Of a DNA stretch of 64,000 bases, positions 44,833 to 55,549 are shown in pieces. Made by a program: the position numbers and the translations under genes. The notes under the pieces are model-generated. The model was not told the DNA's origin. It saw only the letters and a program-made list of their open reading frames with translations, and ran no database searches. The stretch spans positions 31,870 through 95,869 of the forward strand of contig SVMF01000010.1 in the NCBI GenBank assembly GCA_015067565.1, given 5' to 3'. Numbering within the stretch: the stretch's first letter is position 1; each line of letters starts with the position of its first letter. Source of the DNA: Oscillospiraceae bacterium. Lineage in GTDB: Bacteria; Bacillota; Clostridia; Oscillospirales; Oscillospiraceae.

Positions 44833-44863
44833 TGTGGCTGTGCAACAACAGACCGCAAAAACC

Positions 44864-44969
44864 GTAGGGGCGGGGCACGCCCCGCCCGGCAGAAATCGCT
44901 ACGATTTTGCCGGAAGCTATTGCGAATACGAGCCGGTTTGTTGCCGGTTGAGGCATGCCTCAACCCTAC
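44864..44969. repeat. Palindromic (BIME-like) repeat, unit 4
   Basis: A 106-bp unit, nearly identical to unit 3 and in the same orientation, 31 bp away. The pair looks like a recent duplication. No gene is seen in 44707-45036. Confidence 0.78.
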
Positions 44970-45000
44970 AAGACCGCTTTTTATATTGCTCGCAACACGT

Positions 45001-45034
45001 AGCAAAGCCTTCGCCATGTGGCGAAGGCTTTGCT
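45001..45034 (-). terminator. Hairpin after the small membrane protein
   Basis: AGCAAAGCCTTCGCC, ATGT loop, GGCGAAGGCTTTGCT: a 15-bp stem just after the stop codon. No clear U-run follows on the minus strand, so its strength is uncertain. Confidence 0.6.
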
Positions 45035-45036
45035 GT

Positions 45037-45243
45037 TTACTTACCGTTTTCAATCTTCTCCATGATGACAAGTCCGCCGTATACCAGAAGATCGGCCGCA
45101 ATTGCAATCGCAAGACCTCCCCAAGCATTGCCGTAGATCAGGCAATAAATGCCGAGGCAGAGCGTCAAAGCCATGATCCAAATCAGGACGACCGCTCCTG
45201 CGGTAAGGAAGAAGCGCTCAGAGCTTTTCTTTCCCAATGTCAA
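45037..45243 (-). CDS. Small two-helix membrane protein (start uncertain)
   Basis: About 68 residues if TTG 45243 is used; ATT 45255 is also possible, with TAAGG 5 nt upstream. Two hydrophobic helices (FFLTAGAVVLIWIMALTLCL and WGGLAIAIAADLLVYGGLVI) end in a charged KIENGK tail. It lies directly after the solute-binding lipoprotein and may be its last operon gene. No ATG is in frame, so translation is not assured. Family unknown. Confidence 0.5.
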   Translation of the reverse strand: MTLGKKSSERFFLTAGAVVLIWIMALTLCLGIYCLIYGNAWGGLAIAIAADLLVYGGLVIMEKIENGK

Positions 45244-45262
45244 TCCATAAAGAATGTCGGCC

Positions 45263-46810
45263 TTACGGCGTTTCGTAGGTCTTATCGGCCTCGGCGAGGG
45301 TACGGGCGGTGGCAGAATTGTGGAACAGGAAGTCCACACCTGGGGTCAGCGTCGTGATCATACCACGCGTGACATACACTGCGCAGCTCTTGAACACGAC
45401 GGGACAGATCATGCCGCGCGCCATGATCTGCGAGCACAGCTCAACATAGCTGCCGGAGTTCTTCAGCGCCTCGTTGCACAGCGTTTTCAGCCCCGCATCG
45501 TCGATGTGGCCGAAGGCCAAATCGCCGTACTCGGCAAAGAATTCATACAGATCGAAATTCGGTGTCAGACGCACCTCGGCCAGATACAGGTCGTACTCGC
45601 CCTCCTCAAGCGCCTTTTTGTAGCTCTTGCGGTCAAGCGGCTTGACCACGATGTTCAGACCGCAGTCGTTGAGGCACTCGGCAATGAAATTGGCGGCCTC
45701 GACACGCTTCGGATCCTCAGCATTGACGATGAAATTGCCGACGTGGTAGATGTATTCGCTGATGTTCATGATGCCGGAATTGTTGATGGCGGCACGCATT
45801 TTACTCGGCGCATAGCCATATTCCCCGGCAAGCTGCCTGTCATACAGGTCGCTCGACGGCGAGCAGGGCAGGACGCTGGCTTGTGCAAATCCGCCGTAGA
45901 CGGTGTTGCGCAGGCTATCGCGGTCGACCGTGTGGGTCACGGCCTTACGCAGATCCTCACGGGCAAAATAGCCGCTGCCGAGGTTGAAGCCGATGTAGTG
46001 CAGTATGGTTGTGGGTGCCTCCCAAACCTCGTAGTCGCAGCGGTAGCTGACGGATGCAGGTGAGTTGGGGTCGCAGTAGACCAGGTCGGCGGTGCCGAAC
46101 TCGAAGTGGTCGCGGATGTCATTGGTGGAGAAAACCATGGTCAGCGGAATTTCCTCTTCATCCACGACGGAGTAGCTTGTGCCGTGCCAATAGGCGTTTT
46201 TGAGGAGCTTTTCTCCTGCCTTGACATACGGGCCGGAGCCGATGGGATAGGGCGACTCGAGGCTGTCGGTGCGCAGGATCGGGATATCCAGCACAAGGCA
46301 TAGATTTTCGTACGGCTGGATCAGGCCGATGGTCAGCGTGCCGTCGTCCTCGCTGCGGACATAGCTGATATTCTCCAGGCGCGCCTTGTAAATTTCGCTC
46401 TGACGGGCGGCGTTGATGCTGTTTTTGACATCCTCGGCCGTCAGGGGCGTGCCGTCGGAGAAGCGCAGGTTCTCAAGCAGCGTGAAGCGGTAGGTCATGC
46501 CGTCATCGGAGACCTTGAAGCTCTCGCACAGCACGGGAACCGCACGGAACTGATTCGAAACGACAAACAGACTCTCGTAGAGAAGAGAGAAGGTCGCGCG
46601 GTTGATTGTGGCAGTGCATGTCATGGGGTTCAGGCCGTGCTCGGGCAGATAGGTCAGGCCGAAGCCGTCATTTTCCTTGACCACGGGGGAAGCTGTCGTC
46701 GGTTCCGTGATGACCTCAGGCGGATCGAGGGCGGAAAGGGTCTCAATCGGTTCCCGGCCGCAGCCGCACAGCAGCACCAGCAGCAGGCAAAGGGCAATGA
46801 GCTTTTTCAA
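45263..46810 (-). CDS. ABC transporter solute-binding lipoprotein, peptide/nickel-type (family 5)
   Basis: 515 residues. A lipoprotein signal reads LIALCLLLVLLCGC (lipid Cys at ~16). The family-5 core has TINRATFSLLYESLF, SDGTPLTAEDVKNSI, GSGPYV and NLGSGYFAREDLRKAVTHTVDRD. It would bind oligopeptides or similar solutes outside the cell. No ABC permease genes adjoin it. The start is TTG 46810, with GGAGG upstream, overlapping the pgeF stop (TTGA), so it is coupled to pgeF. Confidence 0.87.
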   Translation of the reverse strand: MKKLIALCLLLVLLCGCGREPIETLSALDPPEVITEPTTASPVVKENDGFGLTYLPEHGLNPMTCTATINRATFSLLYESLFVVSNQFRAVPVLCESFKVSDDGMTYRFTLLENLRFSDGTPLTAEDVKNSINAARQSEIYKARLENISYVRSEDDGTLTIGLIQPYENLCLVLDIPILRTDSLESPYPIGSGPYVKAGEKLLKNAYWHGTSYSVVDEEEIPLTMVFSTNDIRDHFEFGTADLVYCDPNSPASVSYRCDYEVWEAPTTILHYIGFNLGSGYFAREDLRKAVTHTVDRDSLRNTVYGGFAQASVLPCSPSSDLYDRQLAGEYGYAPSKMRAAINNSGIMNISEYIYHVGNFIVNAEDPKRVEAANFIAECLNDCGLNIVVKPLDRKSYKKALEEGEYDLYLAEVRLTPNFDLYEFFAEYGDLAFGHIDDAGLKTLCNEALKNSGSYVELCSQIMARGMICPVVFKSCAVYVTRGMITTLTPGVDFLFHNSATARTLAEADKTYETP

Positions 46811-47604
46811 CGGTGGCCTCCTTTCAGCATGATCACGGCCGCCAGCGAGCCTCGGGCATTGCCGACACGGCGATGCGACCAGAAGCGCTCGCACTGGCAG
46901 GCGGTACACTCGGCGGCGATGTCGATGCGCTCGACACCGACGCGGCGCAGCCAGATTTCGTTGAGCTTTTTTAGGTTTACATAATACTTATTTCCGTCGG
47001 GACAGATGGCAACCTCCGCCTCCGCTCCGAGGGCCTGAAGCATTGCTTCGGGCACATCGCTGTCGGTTTCAAAGCAGCATTGGCTGATGCACGGGCCGAT
47101 GGCGGCACGGATGTTTTTCGGCTCACAGCCGAAGAGCTCGTGCATTTTCAGGACGGTTTTTGCGGCGATGCCCTGCGCCGTGCCTCTCCAGCCTGCGTGG
47201 GCTGCACCGATGGCGCGGCGGACGGGGTCGAAGAACAAAATGGGTGTGCAGTCGGCCGAGAAGATGGTCAGGGCGACCTCCTCCTCGTCTGTGACAAGGC
47301 CGTCGCAGCCGTGCTCAGCCTCAAACAAGAGGCCTCTGCCACGCTGTGCCGTGCCGACGTGCTCGATGATATCGGAGTGGATCTGCTTGGTGAAAACCGT
47401 ATTTTTTGGGTCAAAACCGACAGCATCCCCTAAAATTTGATAATTTTTCAGAACATTTTCTCTCTCATCGCCTCGGTGCGTGCCCAAATTGAGCGAGGCC
47501 AGATGGCCCGTACTGACACCTCCGAAGCGCGTGGAGAAGCAATGTGCCGTTGTGATCTGTTCGCTGGTCAGAAATTCCAGCGCACCGAGTCTGTTTGTAA
47601 TCAT
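46807..47604 (-). CDS. pgeF: PgeF/YfiH-family protein (DUF152, laccase-domain; peptidoglycan editing factor)
   Basis: 265 residues. Metal-binding motifs are HSD near the first third ([11 protein letters not shown]), [12 protein letters not shown] and [18 protein letters not shown] Cys-His pair lies in the last third ([10 protein letters not shown]). Family members act on purines or edit peptidoglycan precursors. Start overlaps the secA stop (ATGA) and its own stop overlaps the next gene, so it sits in a tight string secA-pgeF-solute-binding protein. Confidence 0.9.
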   Translation of the reverse strand: MITNRLGALEFLTSEQITTAHCFSTRFGGVSTGHLASLNLGTHRGDERENVLKNYQILGDAVGFDPKNTVFTKQIHSDIIEHVGTAQRGRGLLFEAEHGCDGLVTDEEEVALTIFSADCTPILFFDPVRRAIGAAHAGWRGTAQGIAAKTVLKMHELFGCEPKNIRAAIGPCISQCCFETDSDVPEAMLQALGAEAEVAICPDGNKYYVNLKKLNEIWLRRVGVERIDIAAECTACQCERFWSHRRVGNARGSLAAVIMLKGGHR

Positions 47605-50330
47605 TTCGCCTCATCCTTATCCCGGCAGCACTGCTTGTACTTCTTGCCACTGCCACACGGACACGGATCGTTTGCACCGATCTTGACCTTCTTGACAACG
47701 GGCTGCTTTTTCACGGTCTTATCGCCACCGGTGCCGGTGATCTTGGCCACCTGCTTACGCTTGAGTTCCTCGTTCGTGCGCAGGCGCACGCGATACAGAC
47801 GGCGCACCGTCTCCTCGCGGATGGCATTGATCATGCCGTCGAACATGGCAAAGCCCTCACGCTTGTAGGCCACGACGGGATCGACCTGGCCATAGGCTCT
47901 CAGTCGGATGCCCTGCTTCAGATCGTCCATGGCATCGATGTTGTCCATCCAGAATTCGTCAACGACCTGCAGCATTACGATGCGTTCGATTTCACGCATC
48001 TTCTCGGGGGTAAATTCGGCCTCGCGCTGCTTATAGGTCTCGTCAAACAGACGGGAAAGCTCGGTGCGGATGCTCTCTTTGTCCATCGGCTCGCTGCGGC
48101 GGAAGGCACCAACGGGGAAATAGGTTCCCTCGAAGCGCTTGATCAGCTCGCTGAGCTGTTCGCCCTCGGCACGGCTCTCGCCGCTCAGGGCATCTTCCAG
48201 CTCCGTGTCGATGACATGATCGATCATGCCGCGGATGGTCTCCGAGAGGTCCTCACCGTCGAGAACCTGCTGGCGCTGCTTGTAGATGACGGTTCTTTGC
48301 GTGTTCATAACATCGTCGTACTCCAGCACGTTTTTACGCGACTGGAAGTTACGGCTTTCGATGGTCTTCTGAGCGTTTTCGATCGCACCGGAAAGCATCT
48401 TTGCGTTGATGGGGGTGTCCTCGTCGACACCGAGGGTGTTCATCATGTTCATCACGCGCTCCGAGCCAAACAGACGCATGACATCGTCCTCCAGCGACAG
48501 GAAGAAACGGGTTTCGCCTGGATCACCCTGACGGCCTGCACGGCCTCTGAGCTGGTTGTCGATGCGTCGGGACTCGTGGCGCTCGGTGCCGACGATGAAC
48601 AGACCGCCTGCAGCGCGAACCTGCTCGGCCTCGGCATCGGTCTGCTGCTTGTACTTGGTATAGGCCTCCTTGAAGTCCGCACGAACCTGCAGGATCTCGG
48701 GATCGTCGGTCTCGGCATAGGAGTTGGCCTCAGCGATCAGCTCGTCGGGCAGCTCACGCTTGCGAAGCTCGCTCAATGCCATGAACTCTGCGTTGCCGCC
48801 GAGCATGATGTCCGTACCACGGCCTGCCATGTTGGTGGAGATGGTGACGGCACCGAGCTTACCGGCCTGGGCGACAATCTCGGCCTCTTTTTCGTGGTGC
48901 TTTGCGTTCAGGACAGTGTGCTTCACACCGTCTTTTTTCAGAAGCTTGCTCAGATACTCCGACTTCTCGATTGAGATCGTGCCGACCAGCACGGGCTGGC
49001 CCTTGGCATGGCACTGCTTGATCTGCTCGATGACGGCACGGAATTTGCCGGCCTCGGTCTTGTAGACGGTGTCGTTGTGGTCGATACGGGCAATGGGCTT
49101 GTTGGTCGGGATCTCGACGATGTCCATCTGATAGATGGCGGAGAATTCCTCCTCCTCGGTCAGCGCCGTGCCGGTCATGCCGGCCAGCTTGTTGTAAAGG
49201 CGGAAGAAGTTCTGGAAGGTGATTGTAGCAAGGGTCTTATTCTCGCCTGCGACAGACACGCCCTCCTTGGCCTCGATGGCCTGATGCAGACCCTCGTTGT
49301 AGCGTCTGCCGTACATCAGACGGCCCGTGAATTCATCGACGATGATGACCTGGCCGTCCTTGACGACGTAGTCGATGTCACGCTTCATGATGCCGCGGGC
49401 GCGCATAGCCTGATTGATGTGGTGCACCAGCGTGGTGTTTTCGATATCGCCCAGATTCTCCACGGCAAAATATTTTTCGGCCTTGGAAACGCCCGAGGCG
49501 GTGAGATTTGCGGTTCGGAGCTTCTCGTTGATGTAGTAATCGCAGTCGAGGTCGTCGTAATCCTCTTTTTCGTCGGTGGTGGCAAAGACCTTTTTGCGCA
49601 GGGAGGCAACGAAGAAATCCGCCATCTCGTAGAGCTTGGTCGATTCCTCGCCCTTACCGGAGATGATGAGGGGGGTTCTGGCCTCGTCGATCAGGATGGA
49701 GTCGACCTCGTCGACGATGGCGAAATTGTGGCCGCGCTGCACCATATTCTGCTTGTACAGAGCCATGTTGTCACGCAGATAGTCAAAGCCCAGCTCGTTG
49801 TTGGTGCAGTAGGTGATGTCGGCAAGGTAGGCCTCACGGCGCTCATTCGGCTTCAGGCCGTGGATAATCAGGCCCACTTTCAGACCCAGGAAACGATAGA
49901 CCTTGCCCATCCACTCCGAGTCACGCTTGGCCAGATAGTCGTTGACGGTGACGATGTGCACGCCCTTGCCGCTCAGGGCATTGAGGTAGGCCGGCAGGAT
50001 CGCCACGAGGGTCTTGCCTTCGCCGGTCTTCATCTCGGCGATGCGGCCCTGATGCAAAATGATGCCGCCGATGAGCTGCACACGGTACGGGCGCATACCC
50101 AGAACACGCTCGGCCGCCTCACGGCAGACCGCAAAGGCCTCGGGCAGCAGGTCGTCGAGGGTCTGGCCATCTGCGTACCGCTTTTGAAATTCTGCGGTTT
50201 TTGCACGCAGCTCCTCGTCGGAGAGCTTGGCAATGTCCTTGCCCAACGCCTCGATCTTGTCGACCGTGGCTGTCAGCTTCTTGACCTCACGCTCGGAGCG
50301 TGTGCCGAAAATTTTATTGATCAGTCCCAT
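47601..50330 (-). CDS. secA: SecA preprotein translocase ATPase
   Basis: 909 residues. It begins [19 protein letters not shown]. Walker A is [10 protein letters not shown], Walker [19 protein letters not shown], with [28 protein letters not shown] and [13 protein letters not shown] from the second ATPase fold. The C-terminus carries the zinc-binding SEC-C motif [13 protein letters not shown]. It drives protein export through SecYEG. It is the first gene of a minus-strand string; its upstream region (50331-50466) holds no other gene. Confidence 0.97.
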   Translation of the reverse strand: MGLINKIFGTRSEREVKKLTATVDKIEALGKDIAKLSDEELRAKTAEFQKRYADGQTLDDLLPEAFAVCREAAERVLGMRPYRVQLIGGIILHQGRIAEMKTGEGKTLVAILPAYLNALSGKGVHIVTVNDYLAKRDSEWMGKVYRFLGLKVGLIIHGLKPNERREAYLADITYCTNNELGFDYLRDNMALYKQNMVQRGHNFAIVDEVDSILIDEARTPLIISGKGEESTKLYEMADFFVASLRKKVFATTDEKEDYDDLDCDYYINEKLRTANLTASGVSKAEKYFAVENLGDIENTTLVHHINQAMRARGIMKRDIDYVVKDGQVIIVDEFTGRLMYGRRYNEGLHQAIEAKEGVSVAGENKTLATITFQNFFRLYNKLAGMTGTALTEEEEFSAIYQMDIVEIPTNKPIARIDHNDTVYKTEAGKFRAVIEQIKQCHAKGQPVLVGTISIEKSEYLSKLLKKDGVKHTVLNAKHHEKEAEIVAQAGKLGAVTISTNMAGRGTDIMLGGNAEFMALSELRKRELPDELIAEANSYAETDDPEILQVRADFKEAYTKYKQQTDAEAEQVRAAGGLFIVGTERHESRRIDNQLRGRAGRQGDPGETRFFLSLEDDVMRLFGSERVMNMMNTLGVDEDTPINAKMLSGAIENAQKTIESRNFQSRKNVLEYDDVMNTQRTVIYKQRQQVLDGEDLSETIRGMIDHVIDTELEDALSGESRAEGEQLSELIKRFEGTYFPVGAFRRSEPMDKESIRTELSRLFDETYKQREAEFTPEKMREIERIVMLQVVDEFWMDNIDAMDDLKQGIRLRAYGQVDPVVAYKREGFAMFDGMINAIREETVRRLYRVRLRTNEELKRKQVAKITGTGGDKTVKKQPVVKKVKIGANDPCPCGSGKKYKQCCRDKDEAK

Positions 50331-50466
50331 AGTAAAGAGCCTTTCGTTGATTTTGATAGGTATTATATCACAAATTCCCGTGTAAAAAAAGCACGGTTAC
50401 AGAAAATTCAAATGTTGGTTTAGAAAAATTCCACCATCGGTTGCTTGCAATTGTGCACAAACAATA

Positions 50467-51642
50467 TTATAATGCACTTGTGGGAGCGTCATCGAAGGTG
50501 ATGACGGTATAATATTTCTTCTCTTCGAGTGCAAGCTTTTTCTCGATCAGGTCGCTGATCTCGCACCGCTTTTCCCGCAGCGCAAAGGGCAGCACGATGT
50601 CAAAGATCAGATTCGTGTGCCCAGGGCCGCTGACCATGCGGAAATCGTGGATGCTCAGCTTTTCGTCGTAGGAGCGCACGATGTTAATGACCTTGCGGCG
50701 AATCTCGTTGAGCTCGGCATCGTCGGTCACAACGGGATCGTAGTGGATGACCAGATGTACCTTCAGCTCCTGCCACGCTCTGCGCTCAAGGTCGTCGATC
50801 CGGTCGTGGCACTGCAGCGGATCGGCCTTGGCATCCATCTCGGCATGGACGGAGGCAAAGCACTGCCCCGGGCCGTAGTCGTGCACCATCAGGTCGTGAA
50901 TGCCCAAAATCATCTTGTCAGACTCGATCAGCTCCGAGATCTGTCTGACAAGTTCCTCGTCGGCGCCTTCACCGAGCAGGGGACTGATGGTCTCCTTGGC
51001 GATCTCGATGCCCGAATAAATGATGAACAGCGCAACGAGCATACCGATGTAGCCGTCGACCTTCCAGCCGAAGAAGTGGCAGGCCAGCAGGCCCAGCACG
51101 ACCGCAGCTGTGGAGATGACGTCGTTGCGGCTGTCGGCAGCCGTGGCCTTCAGGGAGGTGGACTTGATCCGCTTTCCGAGACTTGCACAGAAGGCCGCCA
51201 TCCACAGCTTGACCGCCATTGAGCCGAGCAGCACCGCAAGGGTTACAACAGACAGCTCGACGCTCTGCGGATGCAGAATCTTGTCGAAGGAGCTCTTGGC
51301 AAGCTCCACACCGATCAGCAGGATCATCGCCGCGACCGCCAGACCCGAGAGATATTCGATGCGTGCGTGGCCGTAAGGATGCTCGTCATCGGCAGGCCGC
51401 TCGGAGAGCTTGAAGCCGATGAGCGTCACGATGGACGACGATGCGTCGGAGAGGTTGTTGGCCGCGTCGGCACTCACGCTGACGGCACCGGAGAGGATGC
51501 CGACGACCATTTTCCCCGCAAAAAGAATGAGGTTGCAGATGATGCCGACCAGACCGGCCAGCTTGCCGTAGGCCGTGCGCACCCGTGCATCGGCGGTGTT
51601 TCGATGGTCTTTTATGAAAAGACGAAGCAGAAATTCCGTCAT
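50467..51642 (-). CDS. Cation diffusion facilitator (CDF) metal efflux transporter
   Basis: 391 residues. Six membrane helices contain the CDF metal-site motifs SADAANNLSDASSSIV and SRNDVIST (Asp ligands), with DDEHPYGHARIEYL between. A cytosolic C-terminal domain (~210-290) and a further ~80 residues follow, which makes it longer than the classic 300-residue form. It expels zinc, iron or manganese. ATG 51642 with GGAGGG upstream was chosen; the longer open frame has no site. It is divergent from the small gene at 51796. Confidence 0.9.
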   Translation of the reverse strand: MTEFLLRLFIKDHRNTADARVRTAYGKLAGLVGIICNLILFAGKMVVGILSGAVSVSADAANNLSDASSSIVTLIGFKLSERPADDEHPYGHARIEYLSGLAVAAMILLIGVELAKSSFDKILHPQSVELSVVTLAVLLGSMAVKLWMAAFCASLGKRIKSTSLKATAADSRNDVISTAAVVLGLLACHFFGWKVDGYIGMLVALFIIYSGIEIAKETISPLLGEGADEELVRQISELIESDKMILGIHDLMVHDYGPGQCFASVHAEMDAKADPLQCHDRIDDLERRAWQELKVHLVIHYDPVVTDDAELNEIRRKVINIVRSYDEKLSIHDFRMVSGPGHTNLIFDIVLPFALREKRCEISDLIEKKLALEEKKYYTVITFDDAPTSAL

Positions 51643-51795
51643 TTGTGACCCTCCGTTGATACATATTTCTGTCATTATACTAAATATTTCCAAAAAAGTA
51701 TACTATTTATTTTCAGAAAAATACCACGAAGACTTGCAGGAGCGTTGAACGAAAGTGCCTGCATCATTTTACAGGAAATCCGGGAGGAACATCCA

Positions 51796-52083
51796 ATGAA
51801 TATATTTCAGACCAAATTGCTTGCGGCAATCGAGGCTGCGCAGGCCCTCGGCGTGCGTCAGAGCCGCCTTGCCCAGAACATCGAGCGATTCGGCGCCGTT
51901 GCGGCCGTGAAGGACTATTTTCAAAAAGCTCGCCCCACCGATGGCTTTGACGAGCTGGCGCGGCGAGGCCGCCTTGACCTGAGCGCAGAGGCAATCGCTG
52001 TCAGCCATCATACAGAATTTACAGATGAGGAGATCAACCACTGCTTCAGCCTGCTGTGTGCAGAGGGGTATTATAAAGCATGA
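51796..52083 (+). CDS. Small helical protein, first gene of the second ABC operon
   Basis: 95 residues, soluble, mainly helical (MNIFQTKLLAAIEAAQALG, then RQSRLAQNIERFG). The family is not recognised. ATG 51796 has GGGAGGAA upstream and its stop overlaps the ABC start (ATGA), so it belongs to the ABC-apgM operon. It might be a regulator or accessory subunit; the sequence gives no clear sign. Confidence 0.72.
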   Translation: MNIFQTKLLAAIEAAQALGVRQSRLAQNIERFGAVAAVKDYFQKARPTDGFDELARRGRLDLSAEAIAVSHHTEFTDEEINHCFSLLCAEGYYKA

Positions 52084-53792
52084 AACGAATCCTAAAATAC
52101 TTAAAACCATATCGGAAGAAAGTCGTAATTGCAGTACTTCTGGTGTCGGTTTCGTCCATTTGCGACCTGCTTCTGCCTACGCTGATGTCGTCCATCCTGG
52201 ACAACGGCGTGCGGGGCAAGGACTTCGGCTATATTTGCCTTTGCTGTCTTGCGATGCTTGTGACGGCGGGCTTGAGCCTTGCCACCGTTTTGTGGAGCAA
52301 TAAGCTGGCAGCAAGACTTGTGGCGGATGTAAGCTGCGATATGCGTGCCGATATTTTCCGCAAGGTCAACACCTTCACCTTCGAGGAATTCGGCAAGCTC
52401 GGCACGGCCGCACTGGTTACCCGGGCCACCCATGATGTCGAAACGCTCTCTTGGATCGTCTCGATGCTGGCAAGTACCGTCGCTACGATGCCGCTACTGT
52501 TCATCGGCGGTTTTGTGCTGGCGCTTTTGAAGGACGTCGTGCTGTCGCTGATCATTCTGGCCTTCCTGCCCATCATCGTCATTGCAGTGATCCTGATCGG
52601 CAAAAAAGTCCTGCCGCTGTGGGAAAACAGCGACCTTTATATTGACAAGCAAAATGCCATCATGCGTGAGCGTCTGCGCGGCATCCGTGTCATCCGTGCC
52701 TTCGGCTCCGAGGCGCACGAGCACGAGCGCATTGCCGAGGCCACCAATGTCATGGCTGAGAGCATCATCCGTGGCAACACCGCCATGGGCATTCTGACCC
52801 CAATGGCGATGCTGCTTCTGAATGTGGCCATCGTTTTGATCGTCTATCTCAGCGGCCTTCGCTTCGGCAGCGGCCTGAGCGCAGGCGACGTGTTTGCCAT
52901 CGTGCAGTATGTGACGATGGTGATGAATGGCGTGATTATGGCGTCCTTTGCCATTGTGATGCTGCCCCGGGCGCAGGTTGCTTCGAAGCGCATCGGCGAG
53001 GTGCTCGACGCAAAGGGCATGGGTCAGAACGAGCACGGTATCGAGCACACGCTCGAGGGCAATATCCGTTTTGAGAATGTCAGCTTCTCCTACGGCGGTG
53101 CGAACAAGGCTGTGAGCAACATCTGTCTGAACATCGAAAAGGGGCAGAAGGTTGCCATCATCGGCGGCACCGGCAGCGGTAAGAGCACGCTGGTGTCCTT
53201 GATGCTGGGCTTCCGTATGCCCACGGAGGGTAAGGTGCTCTATGACGGCATCGCCACAACCGACCTTGCCATGTCGTGTGTGCGTGACGGCATCAGCTCC
53301 GTGCTGCAGGGCTCTGCCATCTATACCGGCACGATTGCCGAAAACATACGCATGGGTCGCCCTGATGCAACGGACGAGGAGCTTTACGAGGCCGCACGCA
53401 TCGCCCAACTGTCGGACTTTGTCGACACGCTCGACGGCAAGCTCGAATACGAAATCACGCAGGCCGGCAAGAACCTCTCGGGCGGTCAGAAACAGCGTCT
53501 TTCCATCGCCCGGGCCATCGTAAAGGAAGCACCGATCTATATTTTTGACGACAGCTTCTCCGCACTGGACTTTTTGACGGAGAAGAAGCTGCGCTCGGCA
53601 CTCAACGAGCACATCCGTGGAAAAACGCAGATCGTCATCACCCAACGCATCACCTCGGCCATGAGCGCCGACTGCATCTTCGTCATGGAAAAAGGCGAGC
53701 TGATCGATGCCGGCAAGCATGATGAGCTCTTAGAGCGTTGCAAGGTCTATCGGGAGATTTTTGCCTCTCAGACGGGAGGTGGCACGAAATGA
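52080..53792 (+). CDS. Heterodimeric ABC exporter, degenerate half (second pair)
   Basis: 570 residues. Six membrane helices, then an ATPase with Walker A GGTGSGKST, signature LSGGQKQR and Walker B IYIFDDSFSALD. Asp replaces the catalytic Glu, so this is the inactive half. The switch position reads TQRIT, lacking the His of active halves. The next half overlaps by 4 bp. Confidence 0.93.
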   Translation: MKRILKYLKPYRKKVVIAVLLVSVSSICDLLLPTLMSSILDNGVRGKDFGYICLCCLAMLVTAGLSLATVLWSNKLAARLVADVSCDMRADIFRKVNTFTFEEFGKLGTAALVTRATHDVETLSWIVSMLASTVATMPLLFIGGFVLALLKDVVLSLIILAFLPIIVIAVILIGKKVLPLWENSDLYIDKQNAIMRERLRGIRVIRAFGSEAHEHERIAEATNVMAESIIRGNTAMGILTPMAMLLLNVAIVLIVYLSGLRFGSGLSAGDVFAIVQYVTMVMNGVIMASFAIVMLPRAQVASKRIGEVLDAKGMGQNEHGIEHTLEGNIRFENVSFSYGGANKAVSNICLNIEKGQKVAIIGGTGSGKSTLVSLMLGFRMPTEGKVLYDGIATTDLAMSCVRDGISSVLQGSAIYTGTIAENIRMGRPDATDEELYEAARIAQLSDFVDTLDGKLEYEITQAGKNLSGGQKQRLSIARAIVKEAPIYIFDDSFSALDFLTEKKLRSALNEHIRGKTQIVITQRITSAMSADCIFVMEKGELIDAGKHDELLERCKVYREIFASQTGGGTK

Positions 53793-55540
53793 AAAAGGAT
53801 AACATCGTACTGCGCCTTCTGAGGGAGGCAAGACCGATCTGGAAATGGCTGATCCTTGCAGCGCTCTTGTGCCTGCTGCTGGTCATCTGCTCGGTACTTG
53901 CGCCGAGCATTCTGGGCGACCTGATCGACGTTCTGGCGCGCCACTTTGCCGAGCCCGACAAGGGTGGCCTGATGAAGGAGCTGAGCAGCGGACTTCTGGT
54001 GCTGCTGGGGCTCTATGTCGGCTACAGTGTGCTCAGTTATGCAAAAATGCAGCTGCTCAACCGTGTGGTCAGCCGCTATTTTACCTGCTCGCTGCGTATC
54101 CGCATCTCTGAGAAGATCAAGCACCTGCCCGTGAGCTATGTCGACCAAACCCCCGTCGGTGACATTCTGTCGAGAATGACCGATGACGTGTCCACCATGG
54201 GCAACTATGTCCATCAGATCGTCGATACGCTGATGACGGGCTTCATCCACCTGCTGGCCATCGCCGTGATGATGCTTCTGGAGGAGTGGTTGCTGGCGCT
54301 GATGGTGCTGGCGTTGACCCCTGCCTCGCTGTGGCTCTCGAGTGTCGTGGCCTCCAAGAGCGAGAAGCATTTCCACGATATGTTCACCGAGGGCGGCAAC
54401 CTCAATGCCCATGTGGAGGAGTCGTTTACCAACTTTGCCACAACCAAGGCCTACCACCTTGAAAAGTACACCGAGGAGAAGAACGACATCATCAACGATC
54501 GCCGTCGTGCGGCCGAGGCGAAGGCCGTCTTTACCAGCTCCGTCGTCCGTCCCATCATCACGCTGTCCAATGCCCTGGCCTATATCGCCATTTGTCTGGT
54601 CGGCGGTTGGCTTCTGGTTAGCGGCAAGGTCTCTTCGGTCGGCGCGATTGTGACGATTCTGCTCTATGCCAAGCAGTTTTCCTCCCCCCTGGAGCAGATT
54701 GCAAGCGGCTTTGGTGACCTCCAGCACGCAAAGGCTGCAGCCAAGCGTGTGTTCAAGATTCTGGACATGCAGGAGCAGACCGATGCAACGGGTACCATGC
54801 CCCACGCGGCTGAGGGCAATATCCGCTTTGAAAATGTCGATTTTTCCTATGACAAGGATGCGCCCCTGATCGAGGGACTGTGCATCGATGTCAAGAAGGG
54901 GCAGAATGTCGCCATCGTCGGCCCCACCGGGGCGGGCAAGACCACCATCGTCAACCTTTTGATGCGTTTTTATGACATCGACAAGGGGCGCATCTTCCTT
55001 GACGGCATCGACACGGCAAGTCTCAGCCGTGAGGAATTGCGAGAGCAGTTTGCTATGGTGCTGCAGGATACCTGGCTCTTCCGCGGCACGATTGCGGAAA
55101 ATGTTGCCTACGGCAAGCCGGGCGCAAGCCGCGAGGAGATTGTGGCCGCCTGCGACCGCGCCTACTGCGACCACTTCATCCGTACCCTGCCCGAGGGCTA
55201 CGATACCATCGTCGGTGACGATATGACCAACCTCTCGGGCGGTCAGAAGCAGCTTCTGACCATTGCCCGCGCGATGCTGGCTGACCGCAGGCTGTTGATT
55301 CTCGATGAGGCCACGAGCAATGTCGATACCCGTACGGAGGTGCTGCTGCAGAAGGCGATGGACAACCTGATGAAGGATCGCACCTGCTTTGTCATTGCCC
55401 ACAGACTCTCGACCATCGTGGATTCCGACCTGATTTTGGTCATGAACCACGGCAAGATCGTCGAGCAGGGCACGCACAGAGAGCTTTTGGCGAAGAAGGG
55501 CTTCTATCACGAGATCTACACCAGCCAATACGAGATTTGA
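53789..55540 (+). CDS. Heterodimeric ABC exporter, active half (second pair)
   Basis: 583 residues. The ATPase has Walker A GPTGAGKTT, signature LSGGQKQL, Walker B LLILDEATSNVD with the catalytic Glu, and switch His in IAHRLS. ATG 53789 overlaps the partner's stop (ATGA). This pair is distinct from the pair at 40-44 kb; the two may have different substrates. Confidence 0.93.
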   Translation: MKKDNIVLRLLREARPIWKWLILAALLCLLLVICSVLAPSILGDLIDVLARHFAEPDKGGLMKELSSGLLVLLGLYVGYSVLSYAKMQLLNRVVSRYFTCSLRIRISEKIKHLPVSYVDQTPVGDILSRMTDDVSTMGNYVHQIVDTLMTGFIHLLAIAVMMLLEEWLLALMVLALTPASLWLSSVVASKSEKHFHDMFTEGGNLNAHVEESFTNFATTKAYHLEKYTEEKNDIINDRRRAAEAKAVFTSSVVRPIITLSNALAYIAICLVGGWLLVSGKVSSVGAIVTILLYAKQFSSPLEQIASGFGDLQHAKAAAKRVFKILDMQEQTDATGTMPHAAEGNIRFENVDFSYDKDAPLIEGLCIDVKKGQNVAIVGPTGAGKTTIVNLLMRFYDIDKGRIFLDGIDTASLSREELREQFAMVLQDTWLFRGTIAENVAYGKPGASREEIVAACDRAYCDHFIRTLPEGYDTIVGDDMTNLSGGQKQLLTIARAMLADRRLLILDEATSNVDTRTEVLLQKAMDNLMKDRTCFVIAHRLSTIVDSDLILVMNHGKIVEQGTHRELLAKKGFYHEIYTSQYEI

Positions 55541-55549
55541 GGAATCGCT